Assembly: GCA_902553315.1 (NCBI GenBank)
Contig: CACDKN010000001.1
Location: 372,001 to 436,000 of the forward strand
Source of the DNA: AG-339-G14 sp902553315
Lineage (GTDB): Bacteria; Pseudomonadota; Gammaproteobacteria; Magnimaribacterales; AG-339-G14
Reading direction: 5' to 3'
Length of the DNA stretch: 64,000 nt
This document shows positions 31,708 to 40,167 of this stretch, in pieces; position 1 is the first letter of the stretch, and every line of letters starts with the position of its first letter. The translations under genes were made by a program, and so were the position numbers. The notes beneath the pieces are model-generated. The model saw nothing but the letters and a program-made list of their open reading frames with translations. It was not told where the DNA came from and searched no databases.

Positions 31708-34323
31708 TCATTTCCTTTTTCTATTAGCTTTGGCTTTCATCCGTCTTTGTCTTCTATTGCCTTCGCTTCTTAGATTGTTGTGATTGATGTTAGGTTCTAA
31801 TTTATTTTCTAATAATGAATCAAAAGAAGCTTTTTTTGATTTTGTTTTATTGATCAAGTCTTCACTTCTTTCATTATCTTCTGAACTATTTTCAGAGACC
31901 TCAACTTTAGTTAAAAATCTAACCGATTCAGATTTAATGCTTTCTAAAAGCTTTTCGAACATTTCAAAAGCTTCTCTTTTATACTCTAGCCTGGGATCTT
32001 TACCTGCATAACTTCTAAACCCAATGTTTTGTCTAAGACTATCTAGACTATTTATATGATTCTTCCAGGTTTGATCTATAACTTGCAGCACTATTTGTTT
32101 TTCAATCTGATTAAAGATGTCTCGCTTATCGTTTCTTTTGGATGAATATTTTTCGGATACAACATCTAAAATTTCTTTTTTAGATTCGGTAAAGTCAGTA
32201 TTATTTTTTTCAAAGATATTTATAAAATTTATTTCGACACCGTATTCACTTTTACAAAGATTATTGAGCTCTTCACTTTTCCATTCAGACTCCAAACCAG
32301 ATTCAGGAACTAACTGATCAAATTGAAAAGACAAGACGTCTTCTATCATCGAATCAATTAGATCGTTGATCTCTAAACTGTTTAGAATTTCATCGCGCTG
32401 TGAATATATTATTTTTCTTTGTTCGTTAAGGACATCGTCGAACTCTAAAATTCTTTTTCTGATATCGAAGTTTCTTCCTTCAACACGCCTCTGAGCTCTT
32501 TCAATAGCGTTCGTAAGCATCCTGTGTTCTATGGCTTCTCCTTTTTCCATTCCTCCCATCGAAGTCATTAGATTTTTAATTCTTTCTGGGGCAAAAATTT
32601 TCATCAAAGGATCTTCTAAAGAAACAAAAAATCTCGAAGACCCCGGATCGCCTTGCCGACCACTTCTTCCTCTTAATTGATTATCTATTCTTCTAGATTC
32701 GTGTCTTTCTGTTCCAATGACATGTAGTCCTCCTAATTCTATTATTTTTTCCCTTTCTTCATCAGAAGAATCTAGACCTCCTAAAACAATGTCAGTTCCT
32801 CTTCCAGCCATATTTGTTGCGATGGTAACCGCTCCTAATTTACCTGCTTCAGAGATAATTTGAGCCTCACTTTGATTTTGCTTTGCATTTAACACGTTAT
32901 GATGAATACCTATGGCTTTTAACTTCTGTGAAATAATTTCAGATGCTTCAATTGAAATAGTACCTATCAAAATAGGTCTTTGTTTTGAATGAAAAGTAGA
33001 TATTTCATCAACAACTGCATCAAATTTTTCTTCTATCGATAAGTAAATTTTATCCTCCATATCGTTTCTAATCATTGGCATATTCGTTGGAATAGAAATT
33101 GAAGATAGTCCATAGATTTCCTCAAATTCTGCGGCTTCAGTTTTAGCTGTTCCAGTCATTCCAGAAATTTTCTTAAATAATCTAAAGAAATTTTGAAAAG
33201 TGATTGAGGCAAGTGTTTGGCTTTCTTGTTGAATTGAGAGATTTTCTTTCATTTCCAAGGCTTGATGAACTCCACCTGATAATCGCCTTCCTGGCATAGG
33301 TCTCCCCGAATTTGTATCGATTAAGATAATTTTATTATTTTGTAAAATATAATCTGTATTTTTATGAAAAAGTAAATTTGCTCTTAAAATACAATTCACC
33401 ATGTCGAGCAACTTCAAATTCTTATTGGAGTATAGATTTTCATTTGAAGCGATAAGGCTTAATTCTCTCAGCTTTTCTTCAACCTTTTCATGACCTTGGT
33501 TAGTAAGTTCTATAGAGTTAGATTGCAAATCGATTATGTAATCACCTTCTTGTGAGGTTTCATTTGTATCCAAATCTACAATTTCTTCACTAAGAAATTT
33601 TGGAATATTTTTTAATTTAATATAAAGATCAGCATTATCTTCTGCTAAACCGCTGATTATTAATGGAGTCCTAGCCTCGTCTATTAAAATAGAATCAACC
33701 TCATCGATAACAGCAAAGTTTAATTCTCTCAAGGTTTTGTCTTCTTTTTTGATAAGCATGTTATCGCGAAGATAGTCGAATCCTATTTCGTTATTTGTAA
33801 CGTAAACTACATCCTTTTCGTAAATAGCCTTTCTTTCGGCTAGACTCAAACCGGAGGAAATAAATCCGACTGACATACCAAGACCCTCAAAAATTGGCTC
33901 CATCCATTTAGAATCTCTTTCAGCAAGATATTCATTTGCAGTAATTACCAATACACTTTTTTTCGTAAGAGCATTCAGATAACAGGGAAGGGTAGCAGCA
34001 AGAGTTTTTCCTTCCCCTGTAGCCATTTCTGCAATACTGCCGTTGTGTAAAATTATTCCACCCAAAATCTGACAGTCAAAATGCCTTAAACCTATATTTC
34101 TTTTGCTAGATTCTCTAACAGCTGCAAAAGCTTCTGGTATTAACGCTTCTAGGTCTTTTTCTTGTGAGTAAAAATTAATTAAATCTTCTGATTTTTGCTT
34201 TAATTCTTCATTTGAAAAATTTGAAAATTCTTCTTCAAGTGAATTTATTTTAGTTAAATAACTATTAGCTTTTTTTAAGCTTTTAGTATCTTTGTTTCCA
34301 AAAATTTTACTTAAAAAAGACAT
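31708..34323 (-). CDS. secA: Protein translocase ATPase SecA, without the C-terminal zinc motif
   Basis: SecA drives preproteins through SecYEG. The 871-aa protein has the Walker A loop MATGEGKT (about residue 100), DEVDSILIDEARTPLIISG (about 208), the preprotein cross-linking domain, MAGRGTDIVLGG, and the helicase motif VI QLRGRSGRQGDPGSS. The C-terminus ends in a lysine/arginine-rich tail (RRQRRMKAKANRKRK). The CxC-x8-CH/CC zinc motif, which binds SecB and lipids in Escherichia coli, is not present. It sits 9 nt after lpxC with no secM between them. Confidence 0.96.
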   Translation of the reverse strand: MSFLSKIFGNKDTKSLKKANSYLTKINSLEEEFSNFSNEELKQKSEDLINFYSQEKDLEALIPEAFAAVRESSKRNIGLRHFDCQILGGIILHNGSIAEMATGEGKTLAATLPCYLNALTKKSVLVITANEYLAERDSKWMEPIFEGLGMSVGFISSGLSLAERKAIYEKDVVYVTNNEIGFDYLRDNMLIKKEDKTLRELNFAVIDEVDSILIDEARTPLIISGLAEDNADLYIKLKNIPKFLSEEIVDLDTNETSQEGDYIIDLQSNSIELTNQGHEKVEEKLRELSLIASNENLYSNKNLKLLDMVNCILRANLLFHKNTDYILQNNKIILIDTNSGRPMPGRRLSGGVHQALEMKENLSIQQESQTLASITFQNFFRLFKKISGMTGTAKTEAAEFEEIYGLSSISIPTNMPMIRNDMEDKIYLSIEEKFDAVVDEISTFHSKQRPILIGTISIEASEIISQKLKAIGIHHNVLNAKQNQSEAQIISEAGKLGAVTIATNMAGRGTDIVLGGLDSSDEEREKIIELGGLHVIGTERHESRRIDNQLRGRSGRQGDPGSSRFFVSLEDPLMKIFAPERIKNLMTSMGGMEKGEAIEHRMLTNAIERAQRRVEGRNFDIRKRILEFDDVLNEQRKIIYSQRDEILNSLEINDLIDSMIEDVLSFQFDQLVPESGLESEWKSEELNNLCKSEYGVEINFINIFEKNNTDFTESKKEILDVVSEKYSSKRNDKRDIFNQIEKQIVLQVIDQTWKNHINSLDSLRQNIGFRSYAGKDPRLEYKREAFEMFEKLLESIKSESVRFLTKVEVSENSSEDNERSEDLINKTKSKKASFDSLLENKLEPNINHNNLRSEGNRRQRRMKAKANRKRK

Positions 34324-34332
34324 TGTTAAAAA

Positions 34333-35253
34333 TCAACCAGAACTAGGATCTATGATTGGTTCAATATATTTTATTTCAGGCGCATCACCGTCAGATGAAA
34401 TCAATTCCCAGGCTTCAGGCGATTCTTGTAATTTTTTCAGGAGCAAATTATTTTGCGTGTGACCAGATTTATAACCTTCAAACTCTCCAATTATGTTGTA
34501 TTGAAGTAAATATAAATCTCCAACAACATCTAATATTTTGTGTTGAACAAATTCATCTTTAGACCTCAGTCCTTCATCGTTTAGAATTCCATCCTCTCCA
34601 ATAGCTATGGCATTTCTTTCACTCGCTCCTAGAGCAAGATTTTTTTCTTTGAGCACATTTAGTTCTTCCATAAAGCCAAAAGTTCTTGCTCTAGAGATTT
34701 CTTTTAAATAAGTTGTGGAATTAAAATCAATACTTTTTTTCCTAGAATATTGTTTATGCTTTTTGTCGTCATAAACTAAAGAATATGTAACCTTGAATCC
34801 ATCGTATGGAGATAATTTAACAAAGGCGCCATTATCCGTTTCAACCGAGATTTCTTTTTTTATTTTGATAAATTTTTTTGGCTTAGTTTGTTCTTTAATT
34901 CCAGCAGACTGTATGAGGAAGACAAAAGAACTTGAACTCCCATCCATTATTGGTACTTCTACATCATTTATTTCAATGATCGCATTGTCTATTCCCAAGC
35001 CTGCAAATGCAGAAAGCATATGCTCAATTGTCGATATTTGAACTTCTCCCTCCATTAGAGTGGTAGCAAGAGTTGTAGCTCCGACATTATTGACAATTGC
35101 TTTAATCTCAACAGAAGGATTCAAATCAACTCTTCTAAAAATGATTCCAGTGTCTTCTTCTGCAGGCAGGAGTTTGATAGAAATTCTTCTTCCAGAATGC
35201 AGCCCAACGCCGACGGCGTTTATTGAATTAGTCAGTGTTCTTTGAACTAGCAT
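34333..35253 (-). CDS. lpxC: UDP-3-O-acyl-N-acetylglucosamine deacetylase
   Basis: LpxC is the zinc deacetylase at the committed step of lipid A synthesis. The 306-aa protein begins QRTLTNSINAVGVGLHSGRRI and has the zinc ligand region STIEHMLSAFAGLGIDNAIIEIND. EVPIMDGSSSSF, ARTFGFMEELNVLK and the second zinc motif HKILDVVGDLYLL are also present. It lies between rlmB (adjacent, zero gap) and secA, reflecting the widespread lpxC-secA order. It confirms an LPS-containing outer membrane. Confidence 0.95.
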   Translation of the reverse strand: MLVQRTLTNSINAVGVGLHSGRRISIKLLPAEEDTGIIFRRVDLNPSVEIKAIVNNVGATTLATTLMEGEVQISTIEHMLSAFAGLGIDNAIIEINDVEVPIMDGSSSSFVFLIQSAGIKEQTKPKKFIKIKKEISVETDNGAFVKLSPYDGFKVTYSLVYDDKKHKQYSRKKSIDFNSTTYLKEISRARTFGFMEELNVLKEKNLALGASERNAIAIGEDGILNDEGLRSKDEFVQHKILDVVGDLYLLQYNIIGEFEGYKSGHTQNNLLLKKLQESPEAWELISSDGDAPEIKYIEPIIDPSSG

Positions 35254-35964
35254 TTACAATTCCCTCTGTCGAAAGACTTCAAATAGAATAACAGAAGAAG
35301 CATTGGAAACGTTAAGACTTTCTAATTTAGCATTCATAGGAATTTTTATCTTTTCCGATGCCAATTCTTCCAAAGCTTTTGAAACTCCATCATTTTCTGA
35401 TCCAAATACTAGGGCCAAGCTTTGAACAAAATTAGCTTCATAGAAATTCTTTTTACTTTCGCTTGAACAAGTAAATATATTTACATTATTCTGAACAAGA
35501 AATTTAGTAACCTTTGTAAGGTTAGATACGATAATTAAAGGAATCACTTCTGTGGCCCCCTTTGAAACCTCTCTGACAGTTTTGGTGAGATGACAGGAAT
35601 TTTTATTAGGAACAATAATTGCATCCACATTCATCCCAAGAGAAGTTCTAAAAATAGAACCCAAATTTTGTGGATCTTGAATTCTGTCTAATATTAGAAA
35701 AAATAAATTTTTTTTGTTGAAGGTTAAATCTTCAAGAAAGTTTATATTCTTAATTTCTTTAGGATAAAAAGTCATTGATATTTTTAGATCTTTTTTATTC
35801 GATTTAGACACACAAACACCTTTTGCTTTGGCTGTATTCACAATAGAAGTTATTCTTTCAATTCCATCTTTATATTCAATCTCAACGATTTTTTCATGAT
35901 TTAATTCAATTAAAGTCTTGATGAAATTTATATCAGTTGAAGTAATGATTCTTTCTTTTAGCAT
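35254..35964 (-). CDS. rlmB: 23S rRNA (guanosine(2251)-2'-O)-methyltransferase
   Basis: This TrmH-type SPOUT methyltransferase modifies G2251 in the ribosomal P loop. The 236-aa protein has motif 1 ILDRIQDPQNLGSIFRTS, motif 2 LALVFGSENDGVS, and motif 3 IKIPMNAKLESLNVSNASSVILFE, which form the knotted SAM site. The short N-terminal substrate-binding domain diverges. It overlaps the end of the RNase R gene by 7 nt, the conserved rnr-rlmB pair, which supports RlmB over other TrmH paralogues. Confidence 0.9.
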   Translation of the reverse strand: MLKERIITSTDINFIKTLIELNHEKIVEIEYKDGIERITSIVNTAKAKGVCVSKSNKKDLKISMTFYPKEIKNINFLEDLTFNKKNLFFLILDRIQDPQNLGSIFRTSLGMNVDAIIVPNKNSCHLTKTVREVSKGATEVIPLIIVSNLTKVTKFLVQNNVNIFTCSSESKKNFYEANFVQSLALVFGSENDGVSKALEELASEKIKIPMNAKLESLNVSNASSVILFEVFRQREL

Positions 35965-37517
35965 TTCTTTAAATCTATCCGTTTTCTAAAAATATCCACT
36001 GAAGTAATTTTTACTTTTATAGAATCCCCAACGAAATAATTTTCTTTCTTTCCTTTAAGAGCTTGGATTGTCTCATCTAATTTATATCTAATTCTTTTAC
36101 CGCCTTTAAAAGAATTTATGTGGCAAAATCCATCAATATTGAGTTTGTGAATTTTTACAAAGAATCCAAAATCAAAAACTGAAACAATTGTGCCGTCAAA
36201 TTCCTCTCCGATATAATTTTCAGCACATTTACACTTAAGAAACTTTTCTGCTTCCTTAGTTATTTTTTCTGTTTTTCTCTCCTTGTCTGAAATAAGCTCA
36301 GAAATTTCAGCTACCTCATTTTTATCATAAAAAAAACTTGAGCCATTATTTTTATTTTGTCCTCGAAGATATCCCTTGATGCCACGATGCACAACTAAAT
36401 CAGCATATCTCCTTATTGGAGAGGTAAAGTGACAGTATTTATCAAGAGCCAATGCAAAATGATCACTGTTAGCAGAGTCATACTTTGCGAGTTTCATGCT
36501 TCTCAAAATTTGAATATTAATTATTTCTTCAAATCTTGTTTTTTTTGATTCTTCGAGCCAACTAAGAATTGCATTTCTAAAGTTACTAGTTTTCATGTTT
36601 TTCTTAAAACCTCTACTTGTAAGAAATTCTTTTAAGTTTGTGATCTTAGAAAGATCAGGTTTTTCATGAAATCTAAAAATTGTAGGAATTTTTCTTTTAA
36701 GCAAAAAATTAGCGGCACAAATATTTGCGAGGATCATACATTCTTCTACAACACCATGATATTCATTCCTTTTTAATTTAGAGAATTTTAAAATTCGATT
36801 GGATTTATTTGAGATCGGTTTAGTTTCAGAAAGATTAAATTCAATACTATTTCTTTGCTGTCTTTTTTGCTTTAACGCTCGATATATTTTTTCTAAATTA
36901 TTTAAACTGGTATTAATTTTTTTATCTAACTTATTTTTTGATTTTGAAAAAAGAGGGCCGAGACTTTCATAAGTGAGACGGGCTTTTGACTCTATAACTG
37001 ATTCACAAAAATCGTAATTCTTTATTTCTGCATCTCTGGTGAGGTCAATGACACAAGATATCGTATATTTTTTCTCATTCGGATTAAGAGAACACTTACC
37101 GTTTGATAACAATTCAGGCAACATAGGGATCACTTTATTTCTAAAGTATATTGAAGTGCCTCTATTCAAAGCTTCAATATCTAAAGCAGAATTCTTTTTT
37201 ACATATTCAGACACGTCCGCAATAGAGACAAATAGCTTAAAACCAGAAGTGGTTTCCTCTGCGTAAAGAGCATCATCAAAATCTTTCGCACTTTTACCAT
37301 CTATTGTTACGAAAGATTTATTTGTTAAATCAACTCTGGAAACAGAGGAATCTGTCGCCTCTTCTTTTTTGATCTTATTGATTTCTCTAATTGTTGATTT
37401 GGGCCAAGTCTCTGAAATGTCAGACCTCTCTAAGGCTAGCTCAGTAGAGAATTCAAAAGGATTATTGAATTCATAGCTTATAAATGAATTTTTTTTTACA
37501 TTTTTTTTCTTAGCCAT
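35958..37517 (-). CDS. rnr: RNase R-type 3'-5' exoribonuclease lacking N-terminal HTH and cold-shock domains
   Basis: From the likely ATG at 37517 the protein is 519 aa, far short of the roughly 800 aa of Escherichia coli RNase R. The RNB catalytic domain is intact: VTIDGKSAKDFDDALYAE with the metal-binding aspartates (about residues 70-87), PMLPELLSNGKCSLNP, FHEKPD, YCHFTSPIRRYADLVVHRGI. A C-terminal S1 domain (FDGTIVSVFDFGFFVKI) follows. The N-terminal helix-turn-helix and cold-shock domains are missing. Linkage to rlmB supports rnr. An in-frame extension upstream to 37601 overlaps the divergent rraA and has no family similarity. Confidence 0.87.
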   Translation of the reverse strand: MAKKKNVKKNSFISYEFNNPFEFSTELALERSDISETWPKSTIREINKIKKEEATDSSVSRVDLTNKSFVTIDGKSAKDFDDALYAEETTSGFKLFVSIADVSEYVKKNSALDIEALNRGTSIYFRNKVIPMLPELLSNGKCSLNPNEKKYTISCVIDLTRDAEIKNYDFCESVIESKARLTYESLGPLFSKSKNKLDKKINTSLNNLEKIYRALKQKRQQRNSIEFNLSETKPISNKSNRILKFSKLKRNEYHGVVEECMILANICAANFLLKRKIPTIFRFHEKPDLSKITNLKEFLTSRGFKKNMKTSNFRNAILSWLEESKKTRFEEIINIQILRSMKLAKYDSANSDHFALALDKYCHFTSPIRRYADLVVHRGIKGYLRGQNKNNGSSFFYDKNEVAEISELISDKERKTEKITKEAEKFLKCKCAENYIGEEFDGTIVSVFDFGFFVKIHKLNIDGFCHINSFKGGKRIRYKLDETIQALKGKKENYFVGDSIKVKITSVDIFRKRIDLKKC

Positions 37518-37539
37518 CTTATGCATTATAATTCGTAAA

Positions 37540-38028
37540 ATGACTAAAAGATTTAGTACTCCAGATATTAGTGATAAATATTCACATTCACTTGCTATCA
37601 ATATTCAATTTCGTAGTTTTGGAAAAAAAGAATATTTTTGTGGGCAAGTAAAAACTGCGCAATGTCCAGAAGACAATAGCAAGCTAAAGGAAATATTGAG
37701 TCAAGATGGTTCAGGACAAGTCCTAGTGGTAGACGGTAATGGAAGTTCCAAAGTAGCTCTTTTAGGCGACATGATTGCAAAGCAGGCGATTGAGAATTCT
37801 TGGGAGGGAGTAATAATTAATGGTTGTGTTCGCGATGTAGAAATTTTAAAGACACTTTCGCTTGGCATTTTTGCTATTGGTTCTTGTCCGGTGAGAAGCA
37901 ACAAAGAAAACAGAGGCGCCCTGGGGCACCCAATTGAAATAGGAGGTGTTTTAGTTAATGAAGGTTCTTGGATATTTGCTGATGAAAGTGGTGTGCTCGT
38001 TTCTAAAACTAAATTGGAGGATTCTTGA
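37540..38028 (+). CDS. rraA: RraA family regulator of ribonuclease activity
   Basis: The 162-aa protein matches RraA, which in Escherichia coli binds RNase E and dampens RNA decay: STPDISDKYS at the start, GQVLVVDGNGSSKVALLGDMIAKQAIENSWEGVIINGCVRDV, and the C-terminal PIEIGGVLVNEGSWIFADESGVLVS. The fold is shared with HMG/CHA aldolases, but the length and the absence of extra catalytic residues favour the regulator. It is divergent from the RNase R gene with only 22 bp between the two start codons, so the promoters overlap the coding ends. Confidence 0.88.
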   Translation: MTKRFSTPDISDKYSHSLAINIQFRSFGKKEYFCGQVKTAQCPEDNSKLKEILSQDGSGQVLVVDGNGSSKVALLGDMIAKQAIENSWEGVIINGCVRDVEILKTLSLGIFAIGSCPVRSNKENRGALGHPIEIGGVLVNEGSWIFADESGVLVSKTKLEDS

Positions 38029-38390
38029 AAATTTCCTTTTATTGGATACTTTTAACATTAGGTTTTTATTTTGTAATTTCAATTTTTCAAATTACCGCTG
38101 TCACAGATTCTTTATTATTCATTTTTAATATCAATAATACTTTTCTCGAAGGGTTAACTTTCATAGTTTCAATTTTTTTAACTTTTACTCCATTAGTTGG
38201 ACCTGTGTTAGGAATACTCGGAGCAACTTTGGTATGGGATTGGAATATACTTTTTGCAGTTCTTTTATTTTTTTGGCCTTATTTTTTTCTGTTTTTAGGA
38301 ATGTTTTTTTCTCCTGCGAAGAAAACTGAAAAAAAGAAAAATGAGGAGCAGATAGTCGATGCAGAAATCATTGATGAAGAAAAATTTTAA
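38025..38390 (+). CDS. Small integral membrane protein, unknown function
   Basis: The 121-aa product has three or four hydrophobic helices (residues about 3-24, 28-60, 62-78, 76-94), then a charged lysine/glutamate tail ending DAEIIDEEKF. It starts with TTG overlapping the rraA stop by 4 nt, so it is translationally coupled to rraA. No family is recognised. Membrane location is the only supported property. Confidence 0.6.
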   Translation: MKISFYWILLTLGFYFVISIFQITAVTDSLLFIFNINNTFLEGLTFIVSIFLTFTPLVGPVLGILGATLVWDWNILFAVLLFFWPYFFLFLGMFFSPAKKTEKKKNEEQIVDAEIIDEEKF

Positions 38391-38397
38391 AAGAAAT

Positions 38398-38781
38398 CTA
38401 TTTTAATTCTTTACCCATGTATTTATGAATTATTTCTACCGCTTTTAATGGTCTAATCATGACTTTAAACTCTGTTATCTTTCCGTCTTCGTTCCAAGAA
38501 ATAATATCTATGCCATTGATATTTATTTCGTTAAGAACTAGTTCAAACTCTAAGCAAGCCAACCCTGCGGTGATCAGCTCTTTTGTGTAATTAAAGCTAT
38601 CGTCTGCAAAAACAATAGCTGCAGCACTTAAATATTTCTTTGTTGCTTCTTTACCATTTTGTGGTGAAAAAACTACTGGTGAATAAAAAATGCAATCTTC
38701 ATCTAAGATTTCATCTAACTTAGAAAGTTCTCCATTTTCAACTACTTTGTGCCAGGTTTTAATTGGATTGATCTTATTCAT
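38398..38781 (-). CDS. SnoaL/NTF2-like fold protein
   Basis: The 127-aa protein has the length and pattern of the NTF2-like superfamily: WHKVVENGELSKLDEILDEDCIFYSPVVFSPQNGKEATKKYL and a C-terminal IDIISWNEDGKITEFKVMIRPLKAVEIIHKYM. Members range from steroid isomerases to polyketide cyclases and non-enzymatic proteins, so no reaction can be assigned. It lies 8 nt downstream of the alpha/beta-hydrolase on the same strand and is probably cotranscribed. Confidence 0.68.
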   Translation of the reverse strand: MNKINPIKTWHKVVENGELSKLDEILDEDCIFYSPVVFSPQNGKEATKKYLSAAAIVFADDSFNYTKELITAGLACLEFELVLNEININGIDIISWNEDGKITEFKVMIRPLKAVEIIHKYMGKELK

Positions 38782-38789
38782 TATCCCTT

Positions 38790-40058
38790 TTAAATATTTT
38801 TAATAAAATCATACACTGCATTTGCACAACCTTTAGGATTTTCTATGACATTAAAATGTGAAGATTTTGGGATGAGAGCAAAAGATTCAAGTTTTGCGCT
38901 GGGTAACAACTTAAGCTTTCTATAATCTCTTTTCTCCTCGATAAGATTTGAAACTTTTTTATTTAGATCTTGACCCACACAACCAGGAAATAGATCTTCA
39001 ACTTCATTTTTAAAAAGATTGTAAATTCCAAAATAAGGTTGATCTGATATTAATTTTCTATTTTTTCCGTATTTAAATTCATCTTCTCCTTGAAATTGCA
39101 TTATTTTTACATCTATATTTTTCAATTTCTTTCTATTTAAAACTTCCATTTTAGAGTCAGTTTGCATGAAGGTTTGTTGAACCTTTAAAAGATGTTTCCT
39201 TGTAGGGTTATTAGCTTTATAAATCAGGTGTGTTACTCGATCATACTCTTCAGAACCTTTTTTTGAACCTCTCAAGTGACTAGCTATTTCTGTAATTCCA
39301 AAAGGGATTTTAATGAATGTTATGAGAAAAAATAAAAGCCTCAGTTGAAAGGGATATGCCATGTACCTATGGGGAGGCCCTACACAAATTTTGGGAGCTA
39401 ACTTTGACCATTCATCCTTATAATAATCCCAAACCTGAGACCCTCTGCTCAAGCTAAGAAATATTTCTTGATTTGAGATTAATAAATTTTCAAAGACTAT
39501 CACTCCTCTGTCGTGTCCAACAAAGTGAGCTTTTTTTAATTTTAATTTTTTAAATATTTTTAAGGTAATTTGTGCTTGGTTCTCGTGGCTAAATTTTGGA
39601 TCAATATTAATTTCCTTAAAATTTATTTCACGATCAAAAGGAAACTTCAATGCATTGAACTTTGCATAAAGATTCTTATCCAAATTTATTTTTGAATATT
39701 CTTCGTAATAAGGAAGATGCAAAATTAAAACATGTAAATCTTTATCTTTTCTACAAAGTTCTGATGCCATCCAGTAAAGGCTTTCGCTTGGATCGGTAGG
39801 AATGCCGCCCATCATTACGATAGTATTTTCCTCCGAGGCTTCTGTATTCCCGCATTCTGTTATCAAGTGCTGATAACCGTCAATATGAATAAATCTTTTT
39901 TTTAGGTAAATACCTTTGTAGTTTAGGTCATTGCTTTGTTTCTTAAACAATTTCTCTTCCTCTCTGATAAAGCAAATTACTGTAAAAATAATTCTTAAAA
40001 AGAAGAGAAAAGTTTTCACCAGAAGGGCAAAGATAATTTCAACAAGGATTTTAATCAT
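38790..40058 (-). CDS. Membrane-anchored alpha/beta-hydrolase with putative aspartate nucleophile
   Basis: The protein (422 aa from ATG 40058) has an N-terminal hydrophobic anchor (MIKILVEIIFALLVKTFLFFLRIIFTVICF) and an alpha/beta-hydrolase fold: MMGGIPTDPSESLYWMA (oxyanion region), the nucleophile elbow VGHDRGVIVFENL, and a C-terminal histidine in KSSHFNVIENP. The elbow has aspartate where lipases have serine, as in epoxide hydrolases and haloalkane dehalogenases. Substrate is unknown. A TTG start at 40070 would add four residues. It begins directly downstream of tRNA-Thr(UGU) on the same strand. Confidence 0.72.
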   Translation of the reverse strand: MIKILVEIIFALLVKTFLFFLRIIFTVICFIREEEKLFKKQSNDLNYKGIYLKKRFIHIDGYQHLITECGNTEASEENTIVMMGGIPTDPSESLYWMASELCRKDKDLHVLILHLPYYEEYSKINLDKNLYAKFNALKFPFDREINFKEINIDPKFSHENQAQITLKIFKKLKLKKAHFVGHDRGVIVFENLLISNQEIFLSLSRGSQVWDYYKDEWSKLAPKICVGPPHRYMAYPFQLRLLFFLITFIKIPFGITEIASHLRGSKKGSEEYDRVTHLIYKANNPTRKHLLKVQQTFMQTDSKMEVLNRKKLKNIDVKIMQFQGEDEFKYGKNRKLISDQPYFGIYNLFKNEVEDLFPGCVGQDLNKKVSNLIEEKRDYRKLKLLPSAKLESFALIPKSSHFNVIENPKGCANAVYDFIKNI

Positions 40059-40074
40059 TTCGAAATACAAACGG

Positions 40075-40147
40075 AGCTGGCGATTGGATTCGAACCAACG
40101 ACCACCTGATTACAAATCAGGAGCTCTACCAACTGAGCTACGCCAGC
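40075..40147 (-). tRNA. tRNA-Thr (anticodon UGU)
   Basis: On the minus strand acceptor GCTGGCG pairs with CGCCAGC; D arm GCTC-AGTTGGTA-GAGC, anticodon stem CCTGA/TCAGG around TTTGTAA (anticodon TGT), T arm GTTGG-TTCGAAT-CCAAT, discriminator T. The next bases are CCG, so unlike the other five tRNAs here the CCA end is not encoded. Confidence 0.94.
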
Positions 40148-40158
40148 TAAGGAAATTG

Positions 40159-40164
40159 ATTATA
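40159..40164 (-). promoter_or_regulatory. Candidate -10 element for tRNA-Thr(UGU)
   Basis: A perfect TATAAT on the minus strand (40164-40159) lies 11 nt upstream of the tRNA 5' end, just beyond the birA stop. The -35 region is not recognisable. Confidence 0.4.
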
Positions 40165-40167
40165 TAA

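Noticed and set aside
31165..31773. Long open frame (about 200 codons) on the plus strand opposite argJ
   Set aside because: It is antisense to a well-supported argJ, is serine/leucine/phenylalanine-rich as expected of a shadow frame, and matches no family.
37518..37601. Upstream extension of RNase R
   Set aside because: It would overlap the rraA start and adds a hydrophobic stretch not found in RNase R; even if real it would not restore the missing domains.
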